A stretch of 12,943 nt of DNA. Origin: CAG-877 sp963589235. Lineage in GTDB: Bacteria > Bacillota_I > Bacilli_A > RF39 > UBA660. Shown here piece by piece: positions 6,791-12,943 of the stretch. The stretch is from NCBI GenBank assembly GCA_963589235.1, contig CAVAJX010000088.1, positions 1 through 12,943 on the forward strand. The letters are read 5' to 3'. The first letter of the stretch is position 1. Each line of letters starts with the position of its first letter. A program made the position numbers and the translations under genes. The notes below the pieces were generated by a model. That model searched no databases, was not told the DNA's origin, and worked only from the letters and a program-made list of their open reading frames with translations.

Positions 6791-6811
6791 TGATATAATA
6801 TTTCTTGGTGA
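6791..6811 (+). promoter_or_regulatory. Extended -10 promoter and SD of mutS
   Basis: TGATATAAT (6791-6799) is an extended -10 with a perfect hexamer. The -35 region is poor: TTTATT lies at 17 nt, and a TTGATA at 6776-6781 is too close. Transcription should start near 6806. The SD GGTGA (6807-6811) lies 5 nt before the ATG at 6817, so the leader is only about 11 nt. Confidence 0.6.
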
Positions 6812-6816
6812 AGTAT

Positions 6817-9369
6817 ATGAAACGTAGTGAAGTAGATAGAGAAAAATTAAGTCCTATGATGCAACAATATATGGAGATAAAGGATAAATACGAAGATAAT
6901 ATTATCTTTTTTAGACTTGGAGATTTTTATGAGATGTTTTTTGAAGATGCAATACTTGCTTCACGTGTTTTAGAATTAACTTTAACTGGTAAACAAGCGG
7001 GACTTGATGAAAGAGTTCCAATGTGTGGTGTCCCACATCATGCTTATGCCTCTTATGTTGATGAATTAATTGATAAAGGTTATAAAGTTGCGATATGTGA
7101 ACAATTAGAAGATCCTAAAGAGACCAAAGGAATGGTTAAAAGAGATGTAGTTCAAATAGTTACTAAGGGTACAAGACTTGATTCTAATATAGATGCTAAA
7201 AGTAATAATTATATAGCTAATATATATGACTTTTCATATTGTTATGGGGTTAGTTATGCAGATGTTTCTACGGGAGAAGTTTATGTTACTTTAATTGATG
7301 GAGAAAAATATAAAGTAATTAAAGAAGTTGTTAGAAATGGTTTTAGAGAAGTTATTGTTAATGACCTAATAGATAGAGAAATAGTAGAAGAATTAAGAAC
7401 TAATTATGGAATACTTGTTAGTATTACTAAAGAGGAATTAGATGACAAAAATTATGAATATATTTATAAAGATTTAGAAGATGTTAGACTTACACAGACT
7501 TTAAAGCATTTACTATATTATATAGTTGATACTAAAAAAGGGGATTTGCATCACTTACAAAAAGCTATTGTAATTAAATCAAGTGAATATTTAGAGTTTG
7601 ATATTAATACAAAGAAGAATTTGGAATTAATTGAGACACTTAGAAATAGAGAAAGGCAATATAGTTTATTCTGGTTACTTGATAAGAATAAGACCGCTAT
7701 GGGATCTAGGTTTTTAAAACATAATATTGAAAATCCTTTAACATCTAAAGAAGAATTAGAAAGAAGATATGATTATGTTTCAAAATTATCAACTGAATTT
7801 ATTTTAAGAGATGACTTGATAAAAGCTTTAGATGAAGTTTATGATTTAGAAAGAATTGTTGGTAGAGTTACATATGGAAATTTGAATGCTAAAGATTTAT
7901 TACAATTAAAAGGATCTTTAGAAGCTCTTCCAAAGATAAAAGAAATATTAACTACTATTGGCTATGATAAGGAGATAGAGATTTTTGATGATTTATATTC
8001 ATTACTTGATAGAGCAATATTACCTGATGCACCTTTTACATTACATGAAGGACATTTAATAAAACCTGAATATAATAGTGAACTTGATGAATTAAAAAGT
8101 ATTAGTGCTGGTTCTAAAGACTTTATTTTAGAGATAGAGCAACAAGAAAGAGAAAAGACTGGTATTAAGAATTTGAAGGTTGGATTTAATAAAGTTTTTG
8201 GATATTATATTGAAGTGCCTAAGGGACAAAAGCATTTAATTAAAGATGAGTATGGTTATGATAGAAGACAAACTTTAACTAATTGTGAAAGATTTATTAC
8301 ACCAATATTAAAAGAAAAAGAAAATATTATACTTGGAGCAGAAGATAAGATTATTAATCTTGAATATAAATTATTTATGGATATTAGAGAAGTAGTTAAA
8401 AGATATGTTCCTAGATTACAAAGACTTTCTAAAATAATTAGTGAAGTTGATATGTTGCAAGCTTTTTCTATTGTTTCAGATAATTATAAGTTTGTAAGAC
8501 CGGAAATTGTTTCAGATAGAACTGTTAAAATGATAGGATGTCGTCATCCAGTAGTTGAACAAGTTATGAAGGATAAATATGTTCCTAATGATATTATTAT
8601 GGATAAGACTACTGATATTTTATTAATTACTGGTCCTAATATGGCTGGTAAATCTACTTATATGAGACAATGTGCTATTACAGTTATTATGGCTCAAATA
8701 GGATGTTTTGTACCATGTAAGAGTTGTTCTATGCCTATTTTTGATAAGATATTTACTCGTATTGGTGCTTCAGATGATTTGGTTTCTGGACAGTCTACTT
8801 TTATGGTTGAAATGAAAGAAGCTAATTATGCAATTAGTGAAGCTACACCTAATAGTTTGATTTTATTTGATGAACTTGGTCGTGGTACTGCTACATATGA
8901 TGGGATGAGTTTGGCACAAGCAATACTTGAATATATTCATGATAAAATTAAGGCAAAGACAATGTTTTCAACACATTATCATGAACTAACTGTTTTAGAA
9001 AAAGATCTTAAACATCTAAAAAATGTACATGTTTCAGCAGTTGAGGAAGATGGTAAGATTACATTTTTACATAAAGTAAAACCTGGTTCAGTAGATAAGA
9101 GTTATGGTATTCATGTTGCTTCTTTGGCGAAACTACCTGATAGTTTAATAAAAAGAGCTGATGAAATACTTAGTGTATATGAAAAGAAGAATGTTAAAAA
9201 GGAAACATTTACGCAAACTTCATTATTTGAACTTAGTGAAAGTGAAGTTGAAGTTAAAACTAATCCAATAGAAGAAAAGGTTAGAAAAATTAATCCTTTA
9301 GAAATGACACCAATGGAAGCCTTGTCATTCCTTTATGAATTAAAAAAAGAAATTAAAGATAAAAAGTAA
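6817..9369 (+). CDS. mutS: DNA mismatch repair protein MutS
   Basis: MutS recognises mismatches and small loops as a clamp-like dimer and uses ATP to signal to MutL. At 850 aa it has full length. Domain I carries the mismatch-wedge motif GDFYEMF (35-41, with the FYE triad at 37-39). Connector, core and clamp follow, with YDRRQTLTNCERFITPIL in the clamp. The ATPase has Walker A GPNMAGKST (606-614), Walker B LILFDELGRGT (D685, E686), the signature around GASDDLVSGQSTF, and the STHYHEL switch. A helix-turn-helix (VDKSYGIHVASLAKLP, about 759-774) and a C-terminal dimer segment ending TPMEALSFLYELKKE complete it. I chose the ATG at 6817: upstream in-frame TTG (6805) and GTG (6808) codons fall at or before the predicted transcript start or inside the SD. 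mutL, the usual neighbour, is absent here. All key residues are intact. Confidence 0.97.
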   Translation: MKRSEVDREKLSPMMQQYMEIKDKYEDNIIFFRLGDFYEMFFEDAILASRVLELTLTGKQAGLDERVPMCGVPHHAYASYVDELIDKGYKVAICEQLEDPKETKGMVKRDVVQIVTKGTRLDSNIDAKSNNYIANIYDFSYCYGVSYADVSTGEVYVTLIDGEKYKVIKEVVRNGFREVIVNDLIDREIVEELRTNYGILVSITKEELDDKNYEYIYKDLEDVRLTQTLKHLLYYIVDTKKGDLHHLQKAIVIKSSEYLEFDINTKKNLELIETLRNRERQYSLFWLLDKNKTAMGSRFLKHNIENPLTSKEELERRYDYVSKLSTEFILRDDLIKALDEVYDLERIVGRVTYGNLNAKDLLQLKGSLEALPKIKEILTTIGYDKEIEIFDDLYSLLDRAILPDAPFTLHEGHLIKPEYNSELDELKSISAGSKDFILEIEQQEREKTGIKNLKVGFNKVFGYYIEVPKGQKHLIKDEYGYDRRQTLTNCERFITPILKEKENIILGAEDKIINLEYKLFMDIREVVKRYVPRLQRLSKIISEVDMLQAFSIVSDNYKFVRPEIVSDRTVKMIGCRHPVVEQVMKDKYVPNDIIMDKTTDILLITGPNMAGKSTYMRQCAITVIMAQIGCFVPCKSCSMPIFDKIFTRIGASDDLVSGQSTFMVEMKEANYAISEATPNSLILFDELGRGTATYDGMSLAQAILEYIHDKIKAKTMFSTHYHELTVLEKDLKHLKNVHVSAVEEDGKITFLHKVKPGSVDKSYGIHVASLAKLPDSLIKRADEILSVYEKKNVKKETFTQTSLFELSESEVEVKTNPIEEKVRKINPLEMTPMEALSFLYELKKEIKDKK

Positions 9370-9375
9370 TTATTA

Positions 9376-9384
9376 TGATATAAT
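9376..9384 (+). promoter_or_regulatory. Extended -10 promoter of nusB-xseA-xseB
   Basis: TGATATAAT (9376-9384) is the same extended -10 found before tRNA-Met and mutS. No recognisable -35 lies 17 nt upstream. Transcription would start near 9391, leaving a leader of about 60 nt. The leader includes an A-U-only 7-bp hairpin (9415-9421 with 9428-9434) just before the SD. No clear mutS terminator lies in the 81-nt gap, so read-through from mutS is possible. Confidence 0.55.
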
Positions 9385-9450
9385 TTGTTTAAGATATGAT
9401 GCTTATTTAAATATATTATTTATTTAAAAATAATTTTTGGAGAGTGAAGT

Positions 9451-9855
9451 ATGAAAAGTAGAAGTGAATTAAGAGATATTATTATTAAAGTTCTTTATCA
9501 AGCTAATTTATTTGATGAAGCTAAAATTGACTATAATGTTGATGATTTAATTAAGGAACAATTTGATGTTCAAAATGAATTTGTTGATACTTGTGTTAAA
9601 GGGATATTAGAAAATAAAAAGAAAATTTATAAACTTGCTGATAGTAAACTTAATAAATGGACAATGGATAGATTAAATAAAGTTGATCAAGCTATTATAG
9701 CTCTTGGTATTTTTGAACTTAAATATATTGATACACCTAGTGTAGTAGCAATTAATGAAGCTATTGAATTATCTAAGACTTATTCTGAAGAAGCTGTTAC
9801 TAAAATGATTAATGGTGTTTTAGATAAGATATATCATGATGTAGAAAAATGTTAG
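9451..9855 (+). CDS. nusB: Transcription antitermination factor NusB
   Basis: This small all-helical RNA-binding protein works with NusE (ribosomal protein S10) at boxA in rRNA antitermination. At 134 aa it has the usual length. The N-terminus RSELRDIIIKVLYQANLFDE (3-22) is the family's first helix. The signature block lies at about 71-122: DRLNKVDQAIIALGIFELKY, then TPSVVAINEAIELSKTY, and a closing MINGVLDKI. SD GGAGAGTGA (9439-9447) precedes the ATG. The stop codon TAG is immediately followed by the xseA SD, so the two genes are tightly linked. A nusB-xseA-xseB order is common in Bacillota, often with folD between nusB and xseA; folD is missing here. Confidence 0.93.
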   Translation: MKSRSELRDIIIKVLYQANLFDEAKIDYNVDDLIKEQFDVQNEFVDTCVKGILENKKKIYKLADSKLNKWTMDRLNKVDQAIIALGIFELKYIDTPSVVAINEAIELSKTYSEEAVTKMINGVLDKIYHDVEKC

Positions 9856-9864
9856 GTGAGAAAT

Positions 9865-11118
9865 ATGAATGATAAATATATTACAGTTACACAGTTAACG
9901 AGATATATTAAGTATAAAATTGATAATGATGTTAATTTAAATGAAGTTTTTCTTAAGGGTGAAATATCTAATTTTAAAGCACATACTAGAGGACATTATT
10001 ATTTTACTTTAAAGGATGATGGTAGTAGAATTAACGCTATTATGTTTGCTTCTAGTACGAAGAGGCTTAAGTTTATGCCAAATGATGGAATGAAAGTTTT
10101 AGTTACTGGTAAAATTAGTGTGTTTGAGGCGAATGGTGGTTATCAGATTTATGTTAATGATATGTTAGAAGATGGTATTGGTAATTTATATATTGCTTAT
10201 GAACAATTAAAGAAAAAGCTTGAAGCTGAAGGATTATTTGATACTAGTATTAAGAAAAAAATACGTAAAATTCCTAAAAGAATTGGTGTAGTTACAGCTC
10301 CTACTGGTGCTGCTATTAAAGATATTATTTCAACTATTAAAAGACGTTGGCCTATTGCTGAGGTATATTTATTTCCAGCCTTGGTTCAAGGTGAAGACGC
10401 TAAAGAAGATATAGTTAAGCAAATTCATAATAGTATTAATTATGATATTGATACTTTAATTGTTGGTCGTGGTGGAGGAAGTATTGAGGACTTATGGGCA
10501 TTTAATGAAGAGATAGTGGCACGAGCAATATATGAGTGTCCAGTTCCAGTTATTAGTGCTGTTGGTCATGAAATAGATTTTACGATAGCTGATTTCGTAG
10601 CTGACCTAAGAGCTCCAACTCCTACTGGTGCAGCAGAAATGGCTGTTCCTGATATTAATGATATAAAGACATATTTAGAACAAATTAAAATTAGGCTTAA
10701 TAAAGCTATTACTAATGATCTTAATAGATATAAAGAAAAATTAAACTATTTAAAATCTAGACCAGTACTTGTTAATCCGATTACTATATACCAGAATAAA
10801 GAAATGTTTTTTGATAATATTATTGAAAGACTTAAATATAGTATGAAAGATATTGTTAGTTTAAAAGAAAAGAGATTAATAACTATTAAGAATTCCTATG
10901 CTTTGAAAAGTCCATATCAATTAATAGATAAGAAGGCTAATAAGTATTTACAATTAGTTTCTAAGTTGGAAACACTAAGTCCATTGCTTACTATTAAGAG
11001 AGGTTATTCTATAACGAGAATTGATGGTAAAGTAATTAAAAGTGTTAAAAAAATTAAAAAGAAAGATGTTATTACAGTTGAGTTTAGTGATGGTAATATA
11101 AAAGCAGAAGTATTGTAA
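9865..11118 (+). CDS. xseA: Exodeoxyribonuclease VII large subunit XseA
   Basis: This is the catalytic subunit of exonuclease VII, which degrades single-stranded DNA into acid-soluble oligonucleotides. At 417 aa it is typical. An N-terminal OB-fold (about 5-100) includes VFLKGEISNFKAHTRGHYYF (28-47). The catalytic domain has IGVVTAPTGAAIKDI (140-154), GRGGGSIEDLWAFNEE (201-216), ARAIYECPVPVISAVGHEID (219-238) and DLRAPTPTGAAE (247-258). A long helical part follows, with a C-terminal segment around LLTIKRGYSI. I chose the ATG at 9865 with SD AGGTGAG (9854-9860), which overlaps the nusB stop. An in-frame GTG at 9856 lies inside that SD and is less likely. It is in an operon with xseB, 29 nt downstream. 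Confidence 0.96.
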   Translation: MNDKYITVTQLTRYIKYKIDNDVNLNEVFLKGEISNFKAHTRGHYYFTLKDDGSRINAIMFASSTKRLKFMPNDGMKVLVTGKISVFEANGGYQIYVNDMLEDGIGNLYIAYEQLKKKLEAEGLFDTSIKKKIRKIPKRIGVVTAPTGAAIKDIISTIKRRWPIAEVYLFPALVQGEDAKEDIVKQIHNSINYDIDTLIVGRGGGSIEDLWAFNEEIVARAIYECPVPVISAVGHEIDFTIADFVADLRAPTPTGAAEMAVPDINDIKTYLEQIKIRLNKAITNDLNRYKEKLNYLKSRPVLVNPITIYQNKEMFFDNIIERLKYSMKDIVSLKEKRLITIKNSYALKSPYQLIDKKANKYLQLVSKLETLSPLLTIKRGYSITRIDGKVIKSVKKIKKKDVITVEFSDGNIKAEVL

Positions 11119-11147
11119 TAGAAATAATTTAAGAAAGGAAAAATATT

Positions 11148-11375
11148 ATGGCAGAAAAAAAAGTTCCAAGTTTTGAAGAGAACTTGGAAAAATTAGAATC
11201 TATTGTTAAAAAGTTAGAAACTGGTGAGGTTCCTTTAGATGAGGCAATAGATAATTTTAATGAAGCTATGGAATTAGCTAAAACTTGTGATGAGAAATTA
11301 AAAAATGCAGAAGAAGCCATTACTAAATTAGTAAAAGATAATGGCGACGTCGTTGATTTCAAAGTAGAAGAGTAG
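11148..11375 (+). CDS. xseB: Exodeoxyribonuclease VII small subunit XseB
   Basis: The small helical subunit binds XseA in several copies and is needed for a stable, regulated nuclease. At 75 aa it matches the family. The signature FEENLEKLESIVKKLETGEV (10-29) is followed by PLDEAIDNFNEAMELAKTCD (30-49), a two-helix hairpin, and a short acidic tail. SD AGAAAGGA (11132-11139) precedes the ATG. It is the last gene of the plus-strand operon, ending just before a strong hairpin terminator. The opposite-strand reading frame over this gene is a shadow. Confidence 0.95.
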   Translation: MAEKKVPSFEENLEKLESIVKKLETGEVPLDEAIDNFNEAMELAKTCDEKLKNAEEAITKLVKDNGDVVDFKVEE

Positions 11376-11381
11376 AAGAAA

Positions 11382-11412
11382 ACCTATGTAAAATTACATA
11401 GGTCTTTTTTTA
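11382..11412. terminator. Bidirectional terminator between convergent operons
   Basis: ACCTATGTA (11382-11390) and TACATAGGT (11395-11403) form a perfect 9-bp stem with a 4-nt loop. On the plus strand CTTTTTTTAT follows, ending the xseB transcript. On the minus strand the same hairpin follows the small gene's stop codon by 6 nt and is trailed by TTTTC, so it can also end that transcript, more weakly. Confidence 0.85.
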
Positions 11413-11631
11413 TCCTTCAATTAAACTCATAGCTAGTTCAAATTCTTCGTCATTATCTAATGGGTATATTGTTTCTTGATCTACAGTTGTATATTTTCTT
11501 ATTAAATTATCATTTTCATCATCAAGATTTGATAAATACATATAAGTCGTGTCACCTGATGTTTTTTCCATGACTACTTCGTATTTTTTATTATCAATTA
11601 ATACGTATTCTACTTCTCTTTCTTCAGTCAT
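11410..11631 (-). CDS. Small acidic protein, weakly DUF1292-like
   Basis: A 73-aa protein with no signal peptide or membrane segment, predicted mostly beta. The N-terminus MTEEREVEYVLIDNKKYEVV and the ending YPLDNDEEFELAMSLIEG resemble the layout of DUF1292 (YrzB-like) proteins, with a beta-sheet core and a closing acidic, aromatic helix. The match is by eye and weak. I chose the ATG ending at 11631 because a perfect SD AAAGGAGG (11640-11647, complement) lies 8 nt upstream; a longer reading to 11712 has no such support. The SD lies in the last codons of the upstream gene, and its stop codon is 1 nt from this start, so translation is probably coupled. Function unknown. Confidence 0.72.
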   Translation of the reverse strand: MTEEREVEYVLIDNKKYEVVMEKTSGDTTYMYLSNLDDENDNLIRKYTTVDQETIYPLDNDEEFELAMSLIEG

Positions 11632-11632
11632 A

Positions 11633-12805
11633 TTATTTTCCTCCTTTACTAGCTTGATCTGTGTTAGTAGCGGATTTTTCTGCTGATGCAGGAAACATAG
11701 AGTCAATTTCATTTTGAGCTATTAATGCATCAGCAACATTTTGTCTCCATAAGTTTACGTCTTGTTGGTTATTTGCATTTACTTGGTTATTTGCACGCAT
11801 ATATTCTTCTACACTTCCAAATGGTCTTTCAACTGTTGTTGTATCTACATTTTCTAAAACGCGGTCTGCATCAGCTTCGCCCATGTTACTATATAAACCA
11901 TATACTTCATTATTATCTACTTTACCATCATTTGAAATTTCTCTTGCAATTCCTTCTTCATCATATGTTAGACCATCACCAGTTGATGTTGTTGTTACAT
12001 AAGGGCTTATATTATTTTCATAGAAGTCTTCAGTATATTGTTGAACTACAGCATCTCTTGTTTCATTAAGTTCTTTATTATCTAGATAGTCGTTTATTTC
12101 CATTGTTCCATAAATTCCTGCTGCTCCACCGGCAATTAACCCTAGTGCTAATCCAATTGTAGCGGCTTTCTTTCCAATAGCTTTTTTAGCTTTTTTAACC
12201 GTGTCTGCTTGTTCTTTCCATTCAGCATCTTTTGACTTTGCGTCTGTTGTTGTTTTATGTCTTGCATTACTTGAATTATGTACTCCGTTTGTATCTTTAC
12301 TAGAGTTTATATAAGTACGTTCTGCTTTTCTCGCTCTTTCTATTTCCATAATTACATCATGTCCATCCAATTGACCTTTTTTCCAATCTACAGGAAGCGG
12401 TTCAGGAATTTGCACCGATTCATCTGATCCAAGTTGCCTAATTAGATCTGGATTTCGCAGAATTTCATTATGATATTTTTCTATGAAGTCGCGCTTTGAT
12501 CTTAACTTTTCTATTTCTTCTTCTTTTTTATTTATCTCCATTTCTTTTTCTTTTATCTCCATACTAATTTTATCCCTCAGTAGATCTACTTCATCTAATT
12601 TAAGTGCATCATTCCCTCCGATGATTGGCCAAATAGAATCTGAATCTTGCCAAATTCCATCATTTTTTTCTCCTACTGCGACTAAACTACTTTCAGCAGC
12701 TGGTTCTTCTTTTTCTGGACTATTAGGATAGCTATTATCTTTTGCCCAGTCGTATGGTTTGTCTGAACTAGAACCAAATTCAGACATTATGTCATCTAAA
12801 TTCAT
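11633..12805 (-). CDS. Single-pass membrane protein with coiled coil, unknown function
   Basis: A 390-aa protein (395 aa from the upstream ATG at 12820). No family recognised. From M1 of the long form, an acidic N-terminus (LDDIMSEF, then Pro/Glu-rich) leads to a charged coiled coil (about 78-118, KEKEMEINKKEEEIEKLRSK). A polar linker follows, then a lysine cluster KKAKKAIGKKA (209-219) and one Gly/Ala-rich membrane helix (219-239, TIGLALGLIAGGAAGIYGTM). After it come about 155 mainly acidic, Asn/Gln-rich outer residues (e.g. MRANNQVNANNQQDVNLW). The positive-inside rule puts the N-terminus in the cytoplasm. Both ATGs have an SD: AAGGAG before 12805 and AAGGTGAT before 12820. I prefer 12805, since the transcript should begin only about 10 nt before 12820. 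It is first in an operon with the 73-aa gene. Confidence 0.75.
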   Translation of the reverse strand: MNLDDIMSEFGSSSDKPYDWAKDNSYPNSPEKEEPAAESSLVAVGEKNDGIWQDSDSIWPIIGGNDALKLDEVDLLRDKISMEIKEKEMEINKKEEEIEKLRSKRDFIEKYHNEILRNPDLIRQLGSDESVQIPEPLPVDWKKGQLDGHDVIMEIERARKAERTYINSSKDTNGVHNSSNARHKTTTDAKSKDAEWKEQADTVKKAKKAIGKKAATIGLALGLIAGGAAGIYGTMEINDYLDNKELNETRDAVVQQYTEDFYENNISPYVTTTSTGDGLTYDEEGIAREISNDGKVDNNEVYGLYSNMGEADADRVLENVDTTTVERPFGSVEEYMRANNQVNANNQQDVNLWRQNVADALIAQNEIDSMFPASAEKSATNTDQASKGGK

Positions 12806-12837
12806 ATTTTCTCCTTCCATATTATCACCTTAATCTA

Positions 12838-12878
12838 ATTATACTTGGTAGTAATTATTTTGTCAAAAAAAACGTCAA
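12838..12878 (-). promoter_or_regulatory. Consensus sigma-A promoter of the minus-strand operon
   Basis: Read on the minus strand: TTGACA (12861-12866), an exact 17-nt spacer, and TATAAT (12838-12843), a full match to both consensus hexamers. Transcription should start about 12830. A second TTGACG lies 12 nt further upstream (12873-12878), making a short direct repeat of TTTGAC separated by Ts. That copy could be a spare -35 box or a regulator half-site. The remaining bases to the window end are A/T-rich with no other feature I can see. Confidence 0.88.
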
Positions 12879-12943
12879 ATTATCAGTAAAAAAAGAGTAA
12901 ATAAATTTGTTTTATTAAAAATAGGTAAAATTTATAAAAAAAT

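Noticed and set aside
6805..6816. TTG or GTG start for mutS upstream of 6817
   Set aside because: Both codons coincide with the predicted transcription start or the SD. The ATG at 6817 has the correct spacing.
11129..11362. 77-aa minus-strand frame opposite xseB
   Set aside because: It is the antisense shadow of a clear XseB protein and has Ser/Phe-rich shadow composition.
11725..12731. Plus-strand frames of 114 and 82 aa at 11725-12069 and 12483-12731
   Set aside because: Both lie opposite the large minus-strand gene, which has a consensus promoter and SD. They are rich in His/Leu or Ser/Phe, as expected of shadows.
418..12805. Mycoplasma-type code with TGA read as Trp
   Set aside because: All Trp codons checked are TGG and no in-frame TGA is needed to explain any gene. 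Only the absence of TGA stops remains as an observation.
1..12943. CRISPR array, insertion sequence, prophage or toxin-antitoxin module
   Set aside because: No spaced repeats, transposase, integrase or terminal inverted repeats were seen. The small minus-strand gene with its larger partner does not resemble a toxin-antitoxin pair.

Overview
The window is strongly AT-rich, with long A and T runs, A/T-ending codons and purine-rich Shine-Dalgarno (SD) sites. The gene set (xseA-xseB after nusB, LemA plus a TPM-domain protein, a large GluRS, an elongator tRNA-Met very like the Bacillus one) points to a low-GC Bacillota. A Bacilli-like or Mollicutes-related gut lineage is my best guess, but that placement is inference. 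All tryptophan codons I checked are TGG. All 11 protein genes end in TAA (8) or TAG (3) and none in TGA.

Layout, left to right. (1) 94-387 holds a tRNA-Met(CAU) with its own promoter and terminator, then a tRNA-Gln(CUG) that runs without a terminator into gltX (418-2079). (2) 2203-5193 holds two tandem paralogous TPR proteins (488 and 493 aa) with a shared C-terminal domain. They have a promoter upstream and a hairpin-plus-U-tract terminator downstream, and a hairpin masks the SD of the second gene. (3) 5254-6745 is a lemA plus TPM-domain membrane protein operon with its own promoter and terminator. (4) 6817-9369 is mutS. (5) 9451-11375 is nusB-xseA-xseB, a transcription antitermination factor followed by both subunits of exonuclease VII. 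(6) 11382-11403 is a bidirectional terminator. (7) 11410-12805 on the minus strand is a two-gene operon: a single-pass membrane protein with a coiled coil, and a 73-aa acidic protein. A consensus TTGACA-17-TATAAT promoter drives it.

Most of the window is housekeeping: translation, DNA repair and transcription. The parts without an obvious textbook identity are the TPR pair beside lemA/TPM, and the minus-strand membrane-protein operon. I see no CRISPR array, insertion sequence, phage module or toxin-antitoxin pair. No stretch above 300 bases lacks a gene.
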